Notes: generated from the sequence alone by a model not told the origin. A stretch of 64,000 bases of DNA from Pinus tabuliformis (GCA_031772625.1 CM062818.1:210979742-211043741); one strand, 5' to 3'; positions 1 to 11,369 are shown, counted from the first letter of the stretch. Made by a program: numbers and translations.

Positions 1-320
1 ATAATCTTTATTACCAGTTGCTTTGAGACATATTTGTAGATCACGTATCTTAGTTTATTCCTGGGTATATTTATAGTAAGATAATGTTAGACTAAGATAG
101 ATGCATGTGTTTACTATTTATATTAGATTATTCTTAGTTGAATCATTCTATGTTATATCTTATATCACCCCAACAACATTATCAAATCAATCCTCTCTAA
201 GAAACTGGTCCCTTTATCCCCAATTGGAGCTGTTATACCAAACGGAAAAGGAGTTGCTTTTAAGGTTCAAACCGGGTGGTTATCCCCCATGTTGTCGCAA
301 CGAATTTCGAGGCTTCAACA
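1..320 (+). repeat. Element H 5' LTR, 3'-terminal part
   Basis: This segment aligns collinearly with 20540-20857 and the match stops at the same point in both, just after GAGGCTTCAA. It ends in CA and is followed within a few bases by a primer-site-like sequence, as expected for the end of a 5' LTR. The start of the LTR lies left of the window, so its full length is unknown. Confidence 0.8.
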
Positions 321-323
321 TTT

Positions 324-340
324 TGGTGCTAGAAGGAGGG
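324..340 (+). promoter_or_regulatory. Probable primer binding site of element H
   Basis: TGGTGCTAGAAGGAGGG follows the LTR end by about three bases and starts with TGG, the complement of a tRNA CCA end. It is not the initiator-Met site used by most other elements in the window. I cannot name the tRNA with confidence. Confidence 0.5.
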
Positions 341-352
341 CCACGACTGTGA

Positions 353-1915
353 ATGAAAAGAAAATCTAAATCAGAAAGCCATTCTAAGAGTAAAACTCCC
401 TCACCATCACCTCTGACTTCTCAGTCACATTCCAAATCCCCAAATCCTAAACGTGAAGTTGTGAAAAAATATTTACAATCCACTATTGTTTCCCCAAAGA
501 AATCATATCACCCTTCATCTGCAAAAACTCCCAAAGTTCAGTCTTTAATTCATAAATTACAAGGGATTTCTTTGTCTCAAGAAGAATCTGAATTATCTCA
601 AGCTAGTGTTTCTTCACATTTTCCTTCCTCTCGAAGATTAACTAGATCACAGAGTGAAAATTTTGGAATTCCTCCATTTGAATTTCCTCTACCTCCTCCT
701 CGAAGGAAAACTAAGAAATCAGAGTCTGAAACTCATAGTGAGATTCTTTCATCATCACCACAAACTCCCTCATTCATTTCATCATCTTCATCACAAACTC
801 AATCATCCACCTCACCATCTCAGATCGTGATTTACACTGGTACATGAGCACAATCCTCCTCTACCCAATCACCTTCAACCATTGGTGCATCTTCTTCCAC
901 ACAGATACTCATAATGGCTCAAAGAATATGGAAAAATCCAGGAGCTTTTCAAATAGTATGACCATTGGATCCATTACTTGCTCATCCATTGAAATGGTTA
1001 CCAAAATTCAATCCCGATGATGGTCTTCCTGCCGAAGAACACATAAATAACTTCATGTTTTTCATAAACCTAAATGGAGTTGTAGAAGAAGACACAATTG
1101 TACGATTATTCCCTTATACTTTACAAGGATCAGTAGGATCCTAGTAATTTTCATTACCATATGGTTCCATTGATAGTTGGAATGCATTTCAAGAACAGTT
1201 CCTAACCAAGTTTGGAGATGACCGCTCAACGACTACTCTTCTTAATGATCTCTCCAACTTGAAAGCTGAATCTAAAGAGCCAGTTAAGGACTTCAATTCT
1301 CGTTTTAACAAATTATTAAACAAAATTCTAGTGGCATCTAGGCCAAGCACTGAAGTTCAAAATGAATGGTACATTTATGCTCTTCCCACAAATGCAGCTA
1401 TTTTTGTCGATAGAGCTGCCAAACCAACTTTGGCTGAAAACATGAAAGAGGCCGTTGTTGTCGAAAAACGAGTTTTAGCCTTAGAAAGGAAGAATGCATT
1501 GGAAGAAAGGAAATCCAAAAAGGTCACCTTTAGGGACGAATCCAAGAAAAAAGCACCTAAAGATCCTTTCGATCTTGAAGGTTTGTAAAAGGTACTTAAA
1601 ACTATGTCCAATGAAATGGTCGACATTAAAAAGCAGGTAGCTGAGACTTCTTCTAGGAAATATTTTAGACCTTACAAAAGAAATCCCCCCTCTAATCCTA
1701 AACCTCCAAATACAATATCAAATGTTGAATCAGATGTGGAGGAAGAAGAAGTGTCAACAACTAAAGAACAAATTGATGATGAAGAGATAGTTGAAGTACA
1801 AGGAATGTGGGATTTCATTCTTCCTTTGTTAGATAATGAAGAATTAGAAGAAGCTTTACCTGTCGCTACCAGAAGCAAGAGCACTGTTGATTCGTCAAAA
1901 ACAAATCAAAAATAG
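353..1915 (+). pseudogene. Element H gag region (decayed)
   Basis: The region opens with a Ser/Pro/Lys-rich segment (about 353-850, start MKRKSKSESHSKSK). A capsid-like stretch follows, with the plant retroelement gag pattern 'WNAFQEQFLTKFGD' near 1180-1225 and 'PVKDFNSRFNKLLNKI' near 1280-1330. The last third is acidic and Lys-rich. No clear CCHC zinc knuckle was seen. The family product would be the virus-like particle protein. The reading frame is decayed, with several breaks. The assignment rests on the capsid-like motif and the position between PBS and protease. Confidence 0.65.
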
Positions 1916-2023
1916 AAAACATCAACTCCTACTCTCAAAGATAAAGCAATAGGTAATAAATATTCTCCCAAATCTACTCAAACATCTTCTCCTCAATCCA
2001 ATTCTTCACTTCCAGCCAAAACC

Positions 2024-2764
2024 TTGCTAGTATATGATGAAATGGAATACAACATCATTGAAGACATGAAGAAGACTAGAGCTAATATCACGTTCCATGA
2101 GCTTAGCAAGATAAAACATCAACATAAGCTATTGCTCAAAGAATTAAAAGCAGTCCCCACTTCTCTTCTTGCTGCTGCTGTAATTTCCCAAGCTGCTCAA
2201 GAAATGGGTAGGCCTCCTAGTACTTCATCAGACAAATTGAGTTCAACTGATGTTGCTTTAATTGGTGGTAGGTCTAAATCCCATACTCATCCTTTTCTTT
2301 TGACTTTTGAGGTCTTTAATAAGAATCTGCACAATTGTTTAGTTGACTCTAGAGCCTCATCCAACATTTTTCCAAAAACGGTTTGTGCAAAATTGAATGT
2401 CGAACCCCAGAAATCTGCTATTCGCATTGTACAATTATATTGATCTCAAGTCGAAGTCATAGGAGAAATCAATCAAGTTACCATTAGACTCTCATCAAAC
2501 CCGAAAGTATGTCAAGTGATTGACGTTCTTGTGGCCGATATTCCTGAATTCTATGGCTTGATCCTTAGTAGAGATTGGTCCGAAAAGCTTTATGTTTATT
2601 TCGCAACAGACTGGTCCCATATGTGGCTTCCTTATAATGGTAAGCCAAATAAAATAAGGGTCGACCGTGAGAAACATTTAAAGTATATCGTCACAGAATT
2701 GGAAGGAGAAAATGAGTTTGTCACATACAATAGTAATATCATTAGAAATTATTTAGTTGAATAA
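2024..2764 (+). pseudogene. Element H protease region (decayed)
   Basis: An aspartic protease-like core is visible near 2340-2370 (LVDSRASSNIFPK, the site of the usual D-S/T-G triad), followed near 2515-2590 by 'VLVADIPEFYGLILSRDW', the flap and C-terminal strand pattern of Gypsy proteases. The upstream segment 'YNIIEDMKKTRANITFHEL' (about 2047-2103) resembles a block known from Ogre/Tat polyproteins just ahead of the protease, which supports the clade call. In the family the enzyme cleaves the gag-pol precursor. This copy is decayed. Element G is inserted about 80 bp downstream. Confidence 0.7.
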
Positions 2765-2841
2765 TTTTTGGGCAATTTTAATGTCCACACTCACCTTTTT
2801 TGGAAAATTCTATTACATCGCAAATAAAAAATTATTCGCAA

Positions 2842-3709
2842 TGTTGGGCATGGAATCCCCCCCAAGGCATGTTTTGGGGCTCAAAGCCCAATTTTTGACC
2901 TAATCTTGTTTTAAAGCTCCGCGAATTGCGGGCGCGGGGCACGAAGGTATAATAGAGTCATAGGGTTGTCCTCCCTAGTTTTGTAATGTAATGTCGGCTG
3001 AATAGACCTACCCATGGTCCGCAGACCATGGGATTGTATAAATAGAGCGAGGCTTTAAGTAGAAAGAGAGGAGTAGAGGATAGGGATAGAGGCTAAGGAA
3101 GGAAGGTGAAGTGTGTCTTTGGGTCATAGAGTAGGAGAAGGTTTTGCAGCTGAGTGCGCAGGGGCCAAGTAGTCCACTGCTGAGTGCGCGGGGCAGAGTC
3201 AAGTCTGTAACCAAAGAAGGAATTAATAAAGAGATGTTTTATCATTATTATGTGTATCTGTTCTTATGTTAATGCATGTTTGATATAATTTGCAAATACA
3301 CTATTTATTTACTGCACCCACTTGTATGAATGGTTTATGTTGTTAATTATAACTTAAAGCATGCAAGTAGGTTAAAATAATTAATTAACATTGGAATACC
3401 AGTAAGGTCTTGGGTAATAACACAGAAACCCCGCGGCCAACCCCTAAGTAGGGCTGAGCGAAGGCAGTATATCAAGCTGCGAGGCACGAGAAAGTGTGTG
3501 AAGCAACCTGCGCGCAGGGTCAAACCGCGGACCACTTGAACTCATCAGAAATCTCCAGGGTGCGGAAACCTGGTTCTAGCACCCTCCCATACTACTTCGG
3601 GTGAGACCTCAGTCCGCGCTCTGCAAACTGTTACCGAAAGGGTCATTAGTACCAGGATTTGTTTGGATAAATTAACTCTGAACTTGGGTCAGGCCCCAAT
3701 AAGCCAACA
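2842..3709 (+). repeat. Element G 5' LTR
   Basis: 868 bp, paired with 10447-11355. It carries a palindrome and TATA box (3011-3044), short GC-rich repeats of the type CTGAGTGCGCAGGG (about 3148-3195), and an AATAAAG poly(A)-like signal near 3225. It ends in CCAACA immediately before the PBS. Confidence 0.93.
3011..3044 (+). promoter_or_regulatory. G LTR promoter: palindrome plus TATA box
   Basis: A 22-bp inverted repeat with arms CCCATGGTC / GACCATGGG (3011-3032) sits four bases ahead of TATAAATA (3037-3044). The second LTR keeps the same arrangement at 10609-10642. The TATA box fits an LTR promoter. The palindrome could be a factor-binding site or a hairpin; its role is inferred only from position. 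Confidence 0.7.
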
Positions 3710-3711
3710 AA

Positions 3712-3728
3712 TGGTTCCGTTGCCGGGA
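3712..3728 (+). promoter_or_regulatory. Element G primer binding site
   Basis: TGGTTCCGTTGCCGGGA begins two bases after the LTR. It resembles the TGGCGCCGTTGCCGGGG site common in Athila/Tat-type plant Gypsy elements, with a few mismatches. This supports a non-chromovirus lineage for G. Confidence 0.7.
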
Positions 3729-3749
3729 CCGGGATCTGCATAGAGATGT

Positions 3750-5695
3750 CTGATGTCGTATCACTGGAATCTGACAAAGAAAGGAATTGAAGAGTGGTTG
3801 GACATGAAGATTCACGAGTTTGCGGCACAGAAAAACAGGAATCTACAGTTATCAAAGGAAGAGTGGTTAGATTGCTACTTATATATGGAAATCCATGAAA
3901 TTTTCTTTTCATCCTTCCCTACTGAGTTGTACGAGTGGATCATGAAGATAGCAGACAGTCAACGAAGGTGTAGGCTCGATAAACCTATTGTGTGGACTCT
4001 AGGGTTGGTGCACAGACTGGAAGCATCGGAAGATAAGATCGCGCACGCTGTGGACCATTGGCTCGATCGAATTATAGGAGTATTTATCACCGAGTTCGCG
4101 GTAGATACTTCAGTAAGCTATAGCGAGGCAGAATGACGCTTCCTCAAAGGACCATGAGGTAAGTATGTTAAATATTTGAACACTTCAATTAAAATGCTAC
4201 TGTGTGAAAAACGGGTTATGTGAATAAATTGATGTTTGAGGCTACACGAAGTGGGAGGATCTACAGAAACGAAGGTAGCGCAGAACTAGAAATTAGCCCC
4301 TTGATTTCACCTCCGTGAGAAAGCAAGGAAGAGCTTGCGAAAGTTTCACCAAGAAGTGTGATCAGTTTGATAAAGTAGTGAATTCTGCGCATACCACCCC
4401 CACCTACACCACCACCAGTTTCACCATCTTCACCCCCGTCTTCGCCCACACCACCTCTGCCACCACCACAGTTCAATATGGCAAGTGTGATAAAGTTGCC
4501 GGTGTTCAAAGGAGTAGGGAATGAAGATCTGGACCAGTTTTGGTTCGTGGTAAGGGCCGTATGGGAAGCACAGGGAGTCATAGATGACAATATAAAGAAA
4601 GAAATGTTGGTCAGCTCTTTGCAGGATCACGCATTGATGTGGTACATTAAGCACTCCAATGACAATCTGAACGCAGGGATCACAGATATCCAAGTTGCGC
4701 TAAACAAGGAATTTAGCAGGCCAAAATTAGAGACATAGTCGATCATCGGATTTAAGGAAATCACGATGCTTCCAAGCGAGACCCCTTGGGAGCTGGATTA
4801 GAGACTGAAGTGTATGATTCGTGAAGCCAACATGACCTTGACGGATGGGAAACACCGCACATGGTTTATATCATCACTAACATCGCATCTAAGGAACACG
4901 CTGTCATAGCAGAAGCTATCCACTTAGGGCGAGGCCTTCGAGATCGCAATGAGACTACACGAGACCTTGATACAAGATCCTAACCTAGGAGTTCAACAAA
5001 TCCACGCACAGTTGAAGAACTTGTGCCTTGAGATGCAGAGTTTGAAACAAGACAGGACGACTCGCCTAGAAGCGCGCGAGGAGGTATGGTGCGTAAAGTG
5101 CAAAGGCCAGGGACATGACAAGGACCATTGTCTAGTATTCGCAAACTACCTGGTGGGAGGAGGACCAATGCCATTGAGACCGGAGGCACAAGCAGGATCG
5201 AGCGTGATCTCTGAATTATGGTGCGTGATTTGTCAGATAGGAGGGAAGCATGTTATAGATAACTGGCATTTATTATAGAAGTATACACAGAGTTCCCAAT
5301 AGTTGTTCTGTAATTTATATAGATCAGTAGGCCACGATGAGCGCACCTGTAGAAGTTATGAACTGATGATGGATCGGACTCGTACCTATAGGGTTCAGAC
5401 TGAAACACGGGCCCTCGAACAAAATGCAGGGATGGTGCACAATGGATTTTAGGGACGCGGACGAGGTCGAGGTGGTATGGGACCAGGAAGAGGTCGCAGA
5501 GAACTGATTTGTTACAATTGTGAAGGGCCAGGGCATTATGCCCACGATTGTACAAATCTGACGAGACCATCATGCTTACATTGTACCCAGTTTGATCATG
5601 AGACAGAGGACTGTCCCACGCTGATAGTGAGGTTGCGTGATAAAGGAGCACTCCAACCTCCCCTAACTCAGAACCTGCAAATGATGAGGTATTAG
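3750..5695 (+). pseudogene. Element G gag region with CCHC knuckles (decayed)
   Basis: A first helical segment (3753-4136) and a Pro/Thr-rich linker (about 4380-4470) precede a capsid-like stretch (4478-4738, 'VIKLPVFKGVGNEDLDQFW'). Three Cys/His motifs follow: CVKCKGQGHDKDHC near 5090-5131, then CYNCEGPGHYAHDC near 5510-5551 and CLHCTQFDHETEDC near 5573-5614, all of CX2CX4HX4C form. These are nucleic acid-binding nucleocapsid knuckles. Having a lone knuckle far from a pair is unusual. The frame is decayed, with several breaks. Confidence 0.7.
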
Positions 5696-6079
5696 CCGCG
5701 CGAGGAAGATCCAAATGTAAATATCGTGCTTCGAAGTGGTATCACGACAAGAGATGATAAAGGCAAGCATCCCAAAGAGAGTGCCTGGGTTCGCAAGGCT
5801 CCAACAAAGGAACCTGAATGTGATTTAGAGCGTGCTAAGGAGATATTCATGGAGGCTAAGAAGAGTTTCATGGATGCCTCTACTTCAGGAAGTAAAGACA
5901 AACTGGAATCGGAAATGGACCCATCAATGCTCACTACATTTTTGGAGACATGCATGAAGTTGTTGCGCGACAGCAAAGCGGTGAAGGGACTACAAGAACT
6001 CATCACTAGATGTGCTGGACCAAGAGAACCACGCATAGTCTGGAAGCACACAACGCTAACAGGAAGGGAGATGAGATTG

Positions 6080-6504
6080 ACCGCACAAATCAGGGAGTAT
6101 GAAATGGATCAAGTAATTTTGGATCTAGGATCAGACACGAACGTCCTGCCAAAGCAGACATGGGAGCGCATGGGCAGGCTTGCGTTGAAATGGTCGCCTA
6201 TTCGATTGCGAATGGCGAACCAGCAAAAGATCCTACCCATGGAAGATTACAAGGAATAATGGTGGATATCGAAGGTGTGAGCACGCTTACAGATTTCGAA
6301 GTGATAGAGATTGTTGATGACAACAATCCCTATCTCGCGCTACTGGGAATAGATTGGGCCACTGACATGAATGGAGTGATAAATCTAAAGAAGCGCAAGA
6401 TGATCTTCGAGAAAAAGTCAGTACGCGTAGTGATACCTTTAGACCCTGTGGAACGATCGTGTTACACAGAGCCAGTGTGCGACGACGATCTAGAATGTAT
6501 CTAA
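6080..6504 (+). pseudogene. Element G protease region (decayed)
   Basis: The protease active-site region reads 'VILDLGSDTNVLPKQTW' (about 6115-6165), a plant Gypsy aspartic protease pattern. 'LALLGIDWATDMNGVINL' (about 6330-6385) is the typical C-terminal strand where the enzyme ends. It would process the polyprotein. It follows the knuckle region and precedes an extra gag-like module instead of leading straight into RT. Confidence 0.75.
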
Positions 6505-6699
6505 AATATCATCGCACGGGAGCAGGATTGGGTGAATCCAACAGCAGATGGCAGGATTTCGTGGGAGCGCGAAATCTCCTGCACCTCAGATTCAGACGAG
6601 GAGATAGAACGATGGCAGAATCGGTTACACGAGGTAACCACGCTCAACTGCAACATGATGACAAGGTCGCTGCGCTGCGTGGCAACAGAGGTAAGAGAT

Positions 6700-7212
6700 A
6701 TGCCTATGTATGACGGGTTGAGTGAGGTGGATGATTTCCTGAAAATATTTGAAAGAGAAGTACCGAAACAAAATTATTTCGACGCTTTGAAATGGGTATT
6801 GCACTCTACGCTCGCAAGGTGGTGGGGTACGCACCAACATGATTTTGAGGACTAGCATGAATGTAGAAGGATGATGCGCATATGATTTGGAAAGCCTCAG
6901 ATACAGCTAACAGACAAGTATGACGGATGGGATGATCCACGTTCACACCTCGTGAAATGGACTAAGGTCTATGGGGAAGAAGCACAACCTGAGTGGGTGC
7001 ACCTGTTCTGTTATGCCCTAGATATCATACTCATGAATTGGTATACTGAGACGAAGCATCGCCATGGCACGAGCGAATGGAATATCTTGCGCGAAGGATT
7101 CTTGTTAACCTTCACGTTTGAGGATCATTGGTGGGATACTGTTGATGATGTGCTACAAGTAGTAAAAGCAGATATCTTCAAAATACCTCAGGAGCCAATG
7201 AAAGTGTTGTAG
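6700..7212 (+). pseudogene. Second gag-like module between protease and RT in G
   Basis: Between protease and reverse transcriptase lies a Trp-rich helical segment with 'MPMYDGLSEVDDFLKIFERE' (about 6700-6760), 'STLARWWGTHQHDFED' (about 6805-6855) and, later, 'DPRSHLVKWTKVYGEE' and 'EWNILREGFLLTFTFEDHWW' (about 6930-7135). This is the pattern of a Retrotrans_gag-like capsid domain: a cluster of aromatic residues, then a 'W..L...F...F' block. A gag-like unit at this place is not the usual Gypsy order. It may be a duplicated capsid or a linker of similar fold. The likeness is by eye only. Confidence 0.5.
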
Positions 7213-7559
7213 CCAGAATGGGTGGCCCAGTTGAGTTGTGCACTGGAGTGTTACAATGTAAACGTTGAGGAGGATGATGAAGATCCACGAAAAATTAACA
7301 TTCTAGAAAATGAAGGCTATCGTGAGGATCAAGGACCATTGATTGAAGATCCTAACATCACCGCGTCGGTAAAAAAGAAGCAAGTAAACATTGGGACAGA
7401 GGCTAAACCAAAGTATGCAATGCTTAGTGACTATTGGGATGATGCCACGGTGGATAAGGTCGCTAAGTTACTATGTGAGTACCAAGACTTATTCCTGACC
7501 AAGATTACGGACTTAAAGGGGATCATTGGTGATTTAGGGATGATGAAGATCACCCTAAA

Positions 7560-8810
7560 ACCTGACGCGAAGACAGTTAAGTAGATGCCTTACCGCTTGA
7601 ATCCGAAGTACAAGGAAAAGGTCTGCGCAGAACTAGACAAAATGCTCGTAGCCGGAATTATTGAGCTAGTGGAAGAGTCCAACTAGGTAATACCTATGGT
7701 AGTACAGGAGAAAAAGCAGAAGGGCAAGATAAGAATATGCGTGGACCTCATGAAGTTGAATGACGCCTGCGTACATGACCCATTCCCGACCCCATTCACA
7801 AATGAAGTATTAGATAATGTTGGCAGTCAAGAAGCATATTCTTTATTTGATGGGTTCTCAGGGTACCACCAGATGAAAATCGCGCCGAAATATAGGAGAA
7901 ATACCACCTTCACCACTGAATGGGGCTGATTTCAATACACTGTCATGCTGTTTGGGTTAAAAAACGTGCCAACCATCTTTCACGCATAGTTGTTGCCGCC
8001 TTCAAAGAATATATCCACAAATTCTTGGAGGTCTATTTGGATGATTGGATTATATTTGGATTGGTTAAGCACCACGTAGAAAGCTTACGCTTGATGCTGG
8101 ATACTTGCCTATGACACCAGATTACACTGAACCTTAAGAAGTGTACATTCCTCGTTCCCTTTGGGAACTTATTGGGACATGTGGTTTGCAAACAAGGACT
8201 AATGGTAGACCCCACGAAGATTGCAGTAATTCTGGATTTGGAAGCACCGTGAAGTGTTAAACAGTTGTGCGCTACCTTGGGACACATAGGATACTACAAG
8301 AAGTTCATCAAAAGCTATGCCTAGACCACCACGCTGATGGAGAAACTATTGAAAAAGGATGTCACATTCTACTGGAACGATGATTGCATGAAGAGCCTGG
8401 ATGTCCTAAAGGGGAAATTGGCCTCCGTCCCAATCCCGGTCTTCCCAAAATGGGATGTGGAGTTTCATGTCCATGTTGACGCATCATGCATAGCGCTGTG
8501 AGTGGTGCTAACACAAGAGGGTGGAGAGGGCATAGATCACCCTATCGCGTTCGCAAGTCGCAGGTTGTCCAAAGCTGAAAAGAACTATTCCAAAAACGAA
8601 CATGAGGGGTTGGCTATGGTGTACGCGCTCCAAAAATACTGGCACTATTTGCTGGGAGGAAATTTCAAGATGTATACAAACCATTTCGTGCTAAATACTT
8701 GGTCAATAAGCCTGTGTTGGGTGGGGAGGGGGGGGGGGGGGCGCATCTGTAGGTGGCTCTTATTGTTCCAAGAATATGACTTTGAGGTTGTGTTAAAGCC
8801 TGGATAGTTG
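7560..8810 (+). pseudogene. Element G reverse transcriptase and RNase H (decayed)
   Basis: RT blocks are recognisable: 'KIRICVDLMKLNDACVHDPF' near 7725-7785, 'SLFDGFSGYHQMKIAPK' near 7840-7890, and 'VYLDDWIIF', the YxDD catalytic site, near 8032-8060. RNase H follows, with 'VHVDASCIAL' near 8470 and 'PIAFASRRLSKAEKNYSKNE' near 8540-8600. These enzymes copy the element RNA and remove the template strand. The region has many breaks. A run of G residues lies at about 8719-8742. Confidence 0.85.
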
Positions 8811-8949
8811 AACGCAGGACTGGATCACTTGTCACGTATTGAGACGGGCAAGGAACCTACTAGTTTGGAGGAAGGACTACCTGACGCACAACTCTTTGTT
8901 GTGCGCATTGTGGACGAACACTTCGAAGATATAATCCACTTTCTGACAA

Positions 8950-10178
8950 CAGGGATTGCGTCGAAGGAATACTCCGTTCAACAGAAGAAGGAATTGGTGG
9001 TGCACGCGACAAATTTTTCTGTCATCGTGGGGCACCTATACAAAATGGGAAATGATGAGATATTGCGAAGGTACGTACCTAAATTTGAACGAATTCAGAT
9101 CCTCGCGGAAGCACATGGGGGCGCTACAAGAGGACACTATGCAGGACGAGCAACAACACAAAAGATTCTCCGCGCTGGGATGTGGTGGCCAACCCTTCAT
9201 CAGGATTCAAAAGCACACTATAAGACCTACGATATATGTCAAAGGACTGGTAAAACATCACGAAGGGACAATATGCCTTTGAATCCATAAATGACGCTGC
9301 AGCCCTTCGAAAAGTGGGCAATCGACTTTGTGGGACCTATTAAACCCCAAGGAAAAACTGGAGCGCAATACATCATCACCGCGACAGAGTACCTAACTCA
9401 TTCGGCGGAAGCGCAGTCAGTCAAAGACTGCAGGACCGCCACGATTGTGAAGTTTTTGTTGGAACACGTGTTGAATCACTTTAGGTGTCCGAAAATTTTA
9501 ATGAGTGATCGCGGTACACATTTCCTGAACGAAACCATCAACGCGTTTATAGAAGAGTTCCAGGTGTATCATCAGAAAAGCACACTGTATCACCCACAAG
9601 TCAATGGGACAGTAGAAGCCTTCAACAAAATATTGGAGACTATGTTAACCAAAGTGTGCAATGCGCAATAAAGCGATTGGGACCTACGCGTACTTGCAGT
9701 ACTATGGGCTTATAGGAAAACATGAAAGAAATTGACGGGACAATCACCTTTTCAGTTAGTTTATGGCGTGGAAGTTGTCCTGCTGATGGAATGTATTGTA
9801 CCTAGTTTGCGCATAGCAGCGCTCACAGGTATGACAGACTGTGAAGCTTTGGACGAAAGGCTCATGTAATTGGAAGAACTTGAGGAGGAACGGTCCCTGG
9901 CTGGTTTTCACCAACAGGTACAAAAGCAATGTGAAAAGGCTTGGCACGATCGCCATATTAAGTTGCACACCTTCAAGGTAAATGACTTAGTGCTGCTGTA
10001 TGACAGTAAGTTTGAAAAATCCCCGAGAAAGTTTAGAATGTATTGGCTGGGACCATACGTGGTTAAGGAGGTCACCGATGGAGGCGTAGTACAATTAGTC
10101 AAACTAAATGGAGAACCTTTCCCAGGCAAGGTGAATGGAAACCACTTGAAGCTCTACAAGAGTGGCCTGGCTATCTGA
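8950..10178 (+). pseudogene. Element G integrase (decayed)
   Basis: The zinc-binding HHCC region runs from about 9110 to 9240 (HGGATRGHYAGRATTQKIL, then WWPTLHQD). The catalytic core follows, with 'KWAIDFVGPIKPQ' (about 9312-9350), 'ILMSDRGTHFLNE' (about 9497-9535) and 'YHPQVNGTVEAFNKILE' (about 9588-9640), giving the D,D35E residues. A C-terminal segment 'FRMYWLGPYVVKEVTDGG' (about 10035-10085) is the GPY/F-like module. No chromodomain follows. It would insert the cDNA into the genome. The region has several breaks. Confidence 0.85.
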
Positions 10179-10446
10179 CTAATCGGTGGAAGCACAATCT
10201 TCGCACTCCAAGGATCCGGACAAAGGCGCGGGACTATAAACATATTCAACAGATACCAGTACAGATGTAGAAAAGCAGTTCGGACACAGAGGTCTCGGAA
10301 CAACGTATGTAACAGATCTAGCAAGCAGCATCTCAGTGCGCTGCTGACCTTCGCGCAATTTGAGAATAATTGGAGGGACTCCATGCAAAGATTGCTGCAC
10401 CGATAGAGTGACTCGAGGGCGAGTCATTATGTTTGTGTTGGGGGCC

Positions 10447-11355
10447 CGTTGGGCATGGAATCCCCCCCAAGGCATGTTTTGGGGCTCAAAGCCCAAGTGT
10501 TGACCTAATCTTGTTTAAAAGCTTCGCGAATTGGGGGCGTGAAGGTATAATAGAGTCACAAGGTTGTCCGTCCTAGCTTTGTAATGTAATGTCTGCTGAA
10601 TAGACCTACCCATGGTCCGTGGACCATGGGATTGTATAAATAGAGCGAGGCTCTAAGTAGAAAGAGAGGAGTAGAGGATAGGGATAGAGGTTAAGGAAGG
10701 AAGGTGAAGTGTGTCTTTGGGTTGTAGAGTAGGAGAAGGTTCTGCAGCTGAGTGCGCAGAGGGCAAGTAGTCCGCAGTTGAGTGCATGAAGCCCTGCAAC
10801 TAAGTGTGCAGGGCGGAGTCGAGTCTGTAACCAAAGAAGGAATTAATAAAGAGAAGTTTTATCATTATTATGTGTATTTGTTCTTGGGTTGATGCATGTT
10901 TGATGTAATTTTCAAATACACTATTTATTTACTGCAAGCCCTTGTATGAATGGTTTATGTTGTTAACTATAACTTAAAGCACGCAAGTAGGCTAAAATAA
11001 TCAACTAGCATTGGACTACCAGTAAGGTCTTGGGTAATAACACGGAAACCCAACGGTCAACCCCTGAGTAGGGCTGCGCGAAGGTAGTATATCAGGTTGC
11101 GAGGCACGGGAAAGTGTGCAAAGACAGTATATCATGCTGTGAGGCACGAGAAAGTGTGCGCAGGGTCAAACCGCGGACCACTTGAACTCATCAAACATCT
11201 ACAGGGTGCGGAAACTTGGTTCTAGCACCCTCCCATACTACTTCGGGTGAGACCTCAGTCCATGCTCCGCGAAATGTTGCTGAAAGGGCCAGTAGTACTG
11301 GGATTTGTTTGGCTAACTTAACTCTAAACTTGGGTCAGGCCCCAATAAGCCAACA
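10447..11355 (+). repeat. Element G 3' LTR
   Basis: 909 bp, paired with the 5' LTR. The promoter palindrome (10609-10630) and TATA box (10635-10642) are conserved. It is longer than the 5' copy partly because a segment of about 45 bp (ending GAGGCACGAGAAAGTGTG) occurs twice near 11085-11160, and because the CTGAGTGCGCAGGG motif has one more degenerate copy near 10745-10815. Confidence 0.93.
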
Positions 11356-11369
11356 CGCAAAATTATTTA

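Larger units (their letters stand above)
2842..11355 (+). mobile_element. Element G: Ty3/Gypsy LTR retrotransposon nested in H
   Basis: The element is bounded by direct LTRs (2842-3709 and 10447-11355) and flanked by CGCAA on both sides (2837-2841, 11356-11360), so the insertion into H is clean. The LTRs start TGTTGGGCATGG and end AAGCCAACA. The order on the + strand is LTR, PBS, gag with CCHC knuckles, protease, an extra gag-like module, RT, RNase H, integrase, LTR, which is Gypsy order. No chromodomain is seen after the integrase, so it is probably not a chromovirus. It is broken, with more than ten breaks. LTRs differ by roughly 6% in the first 160 bp by eye, making it old but younger than its host H. 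Confidence 0.92.

Noticed and set aside
353-847. Host Ser/Arg-rich splicing-type protein
   Set aside because: Ser/Lys/Pro-rich composition is suggestive, but it starts about 30 bp after the H primer site and leads into gag, so it is the gag N-terminus or an element ORF.
4380-4480. Proline-rich extensin-like host gene
   Set aside because: The CCACC-rich stretch lies inside the gag linker of G and has no signal peptide or Ser-Pro4 pattern.
8719-8742. Telomere-like or rDNA G-rich sequence
   Set aside because: Single homopolymer run inside a transposon RNase H region, no TTTAGGG repeats.
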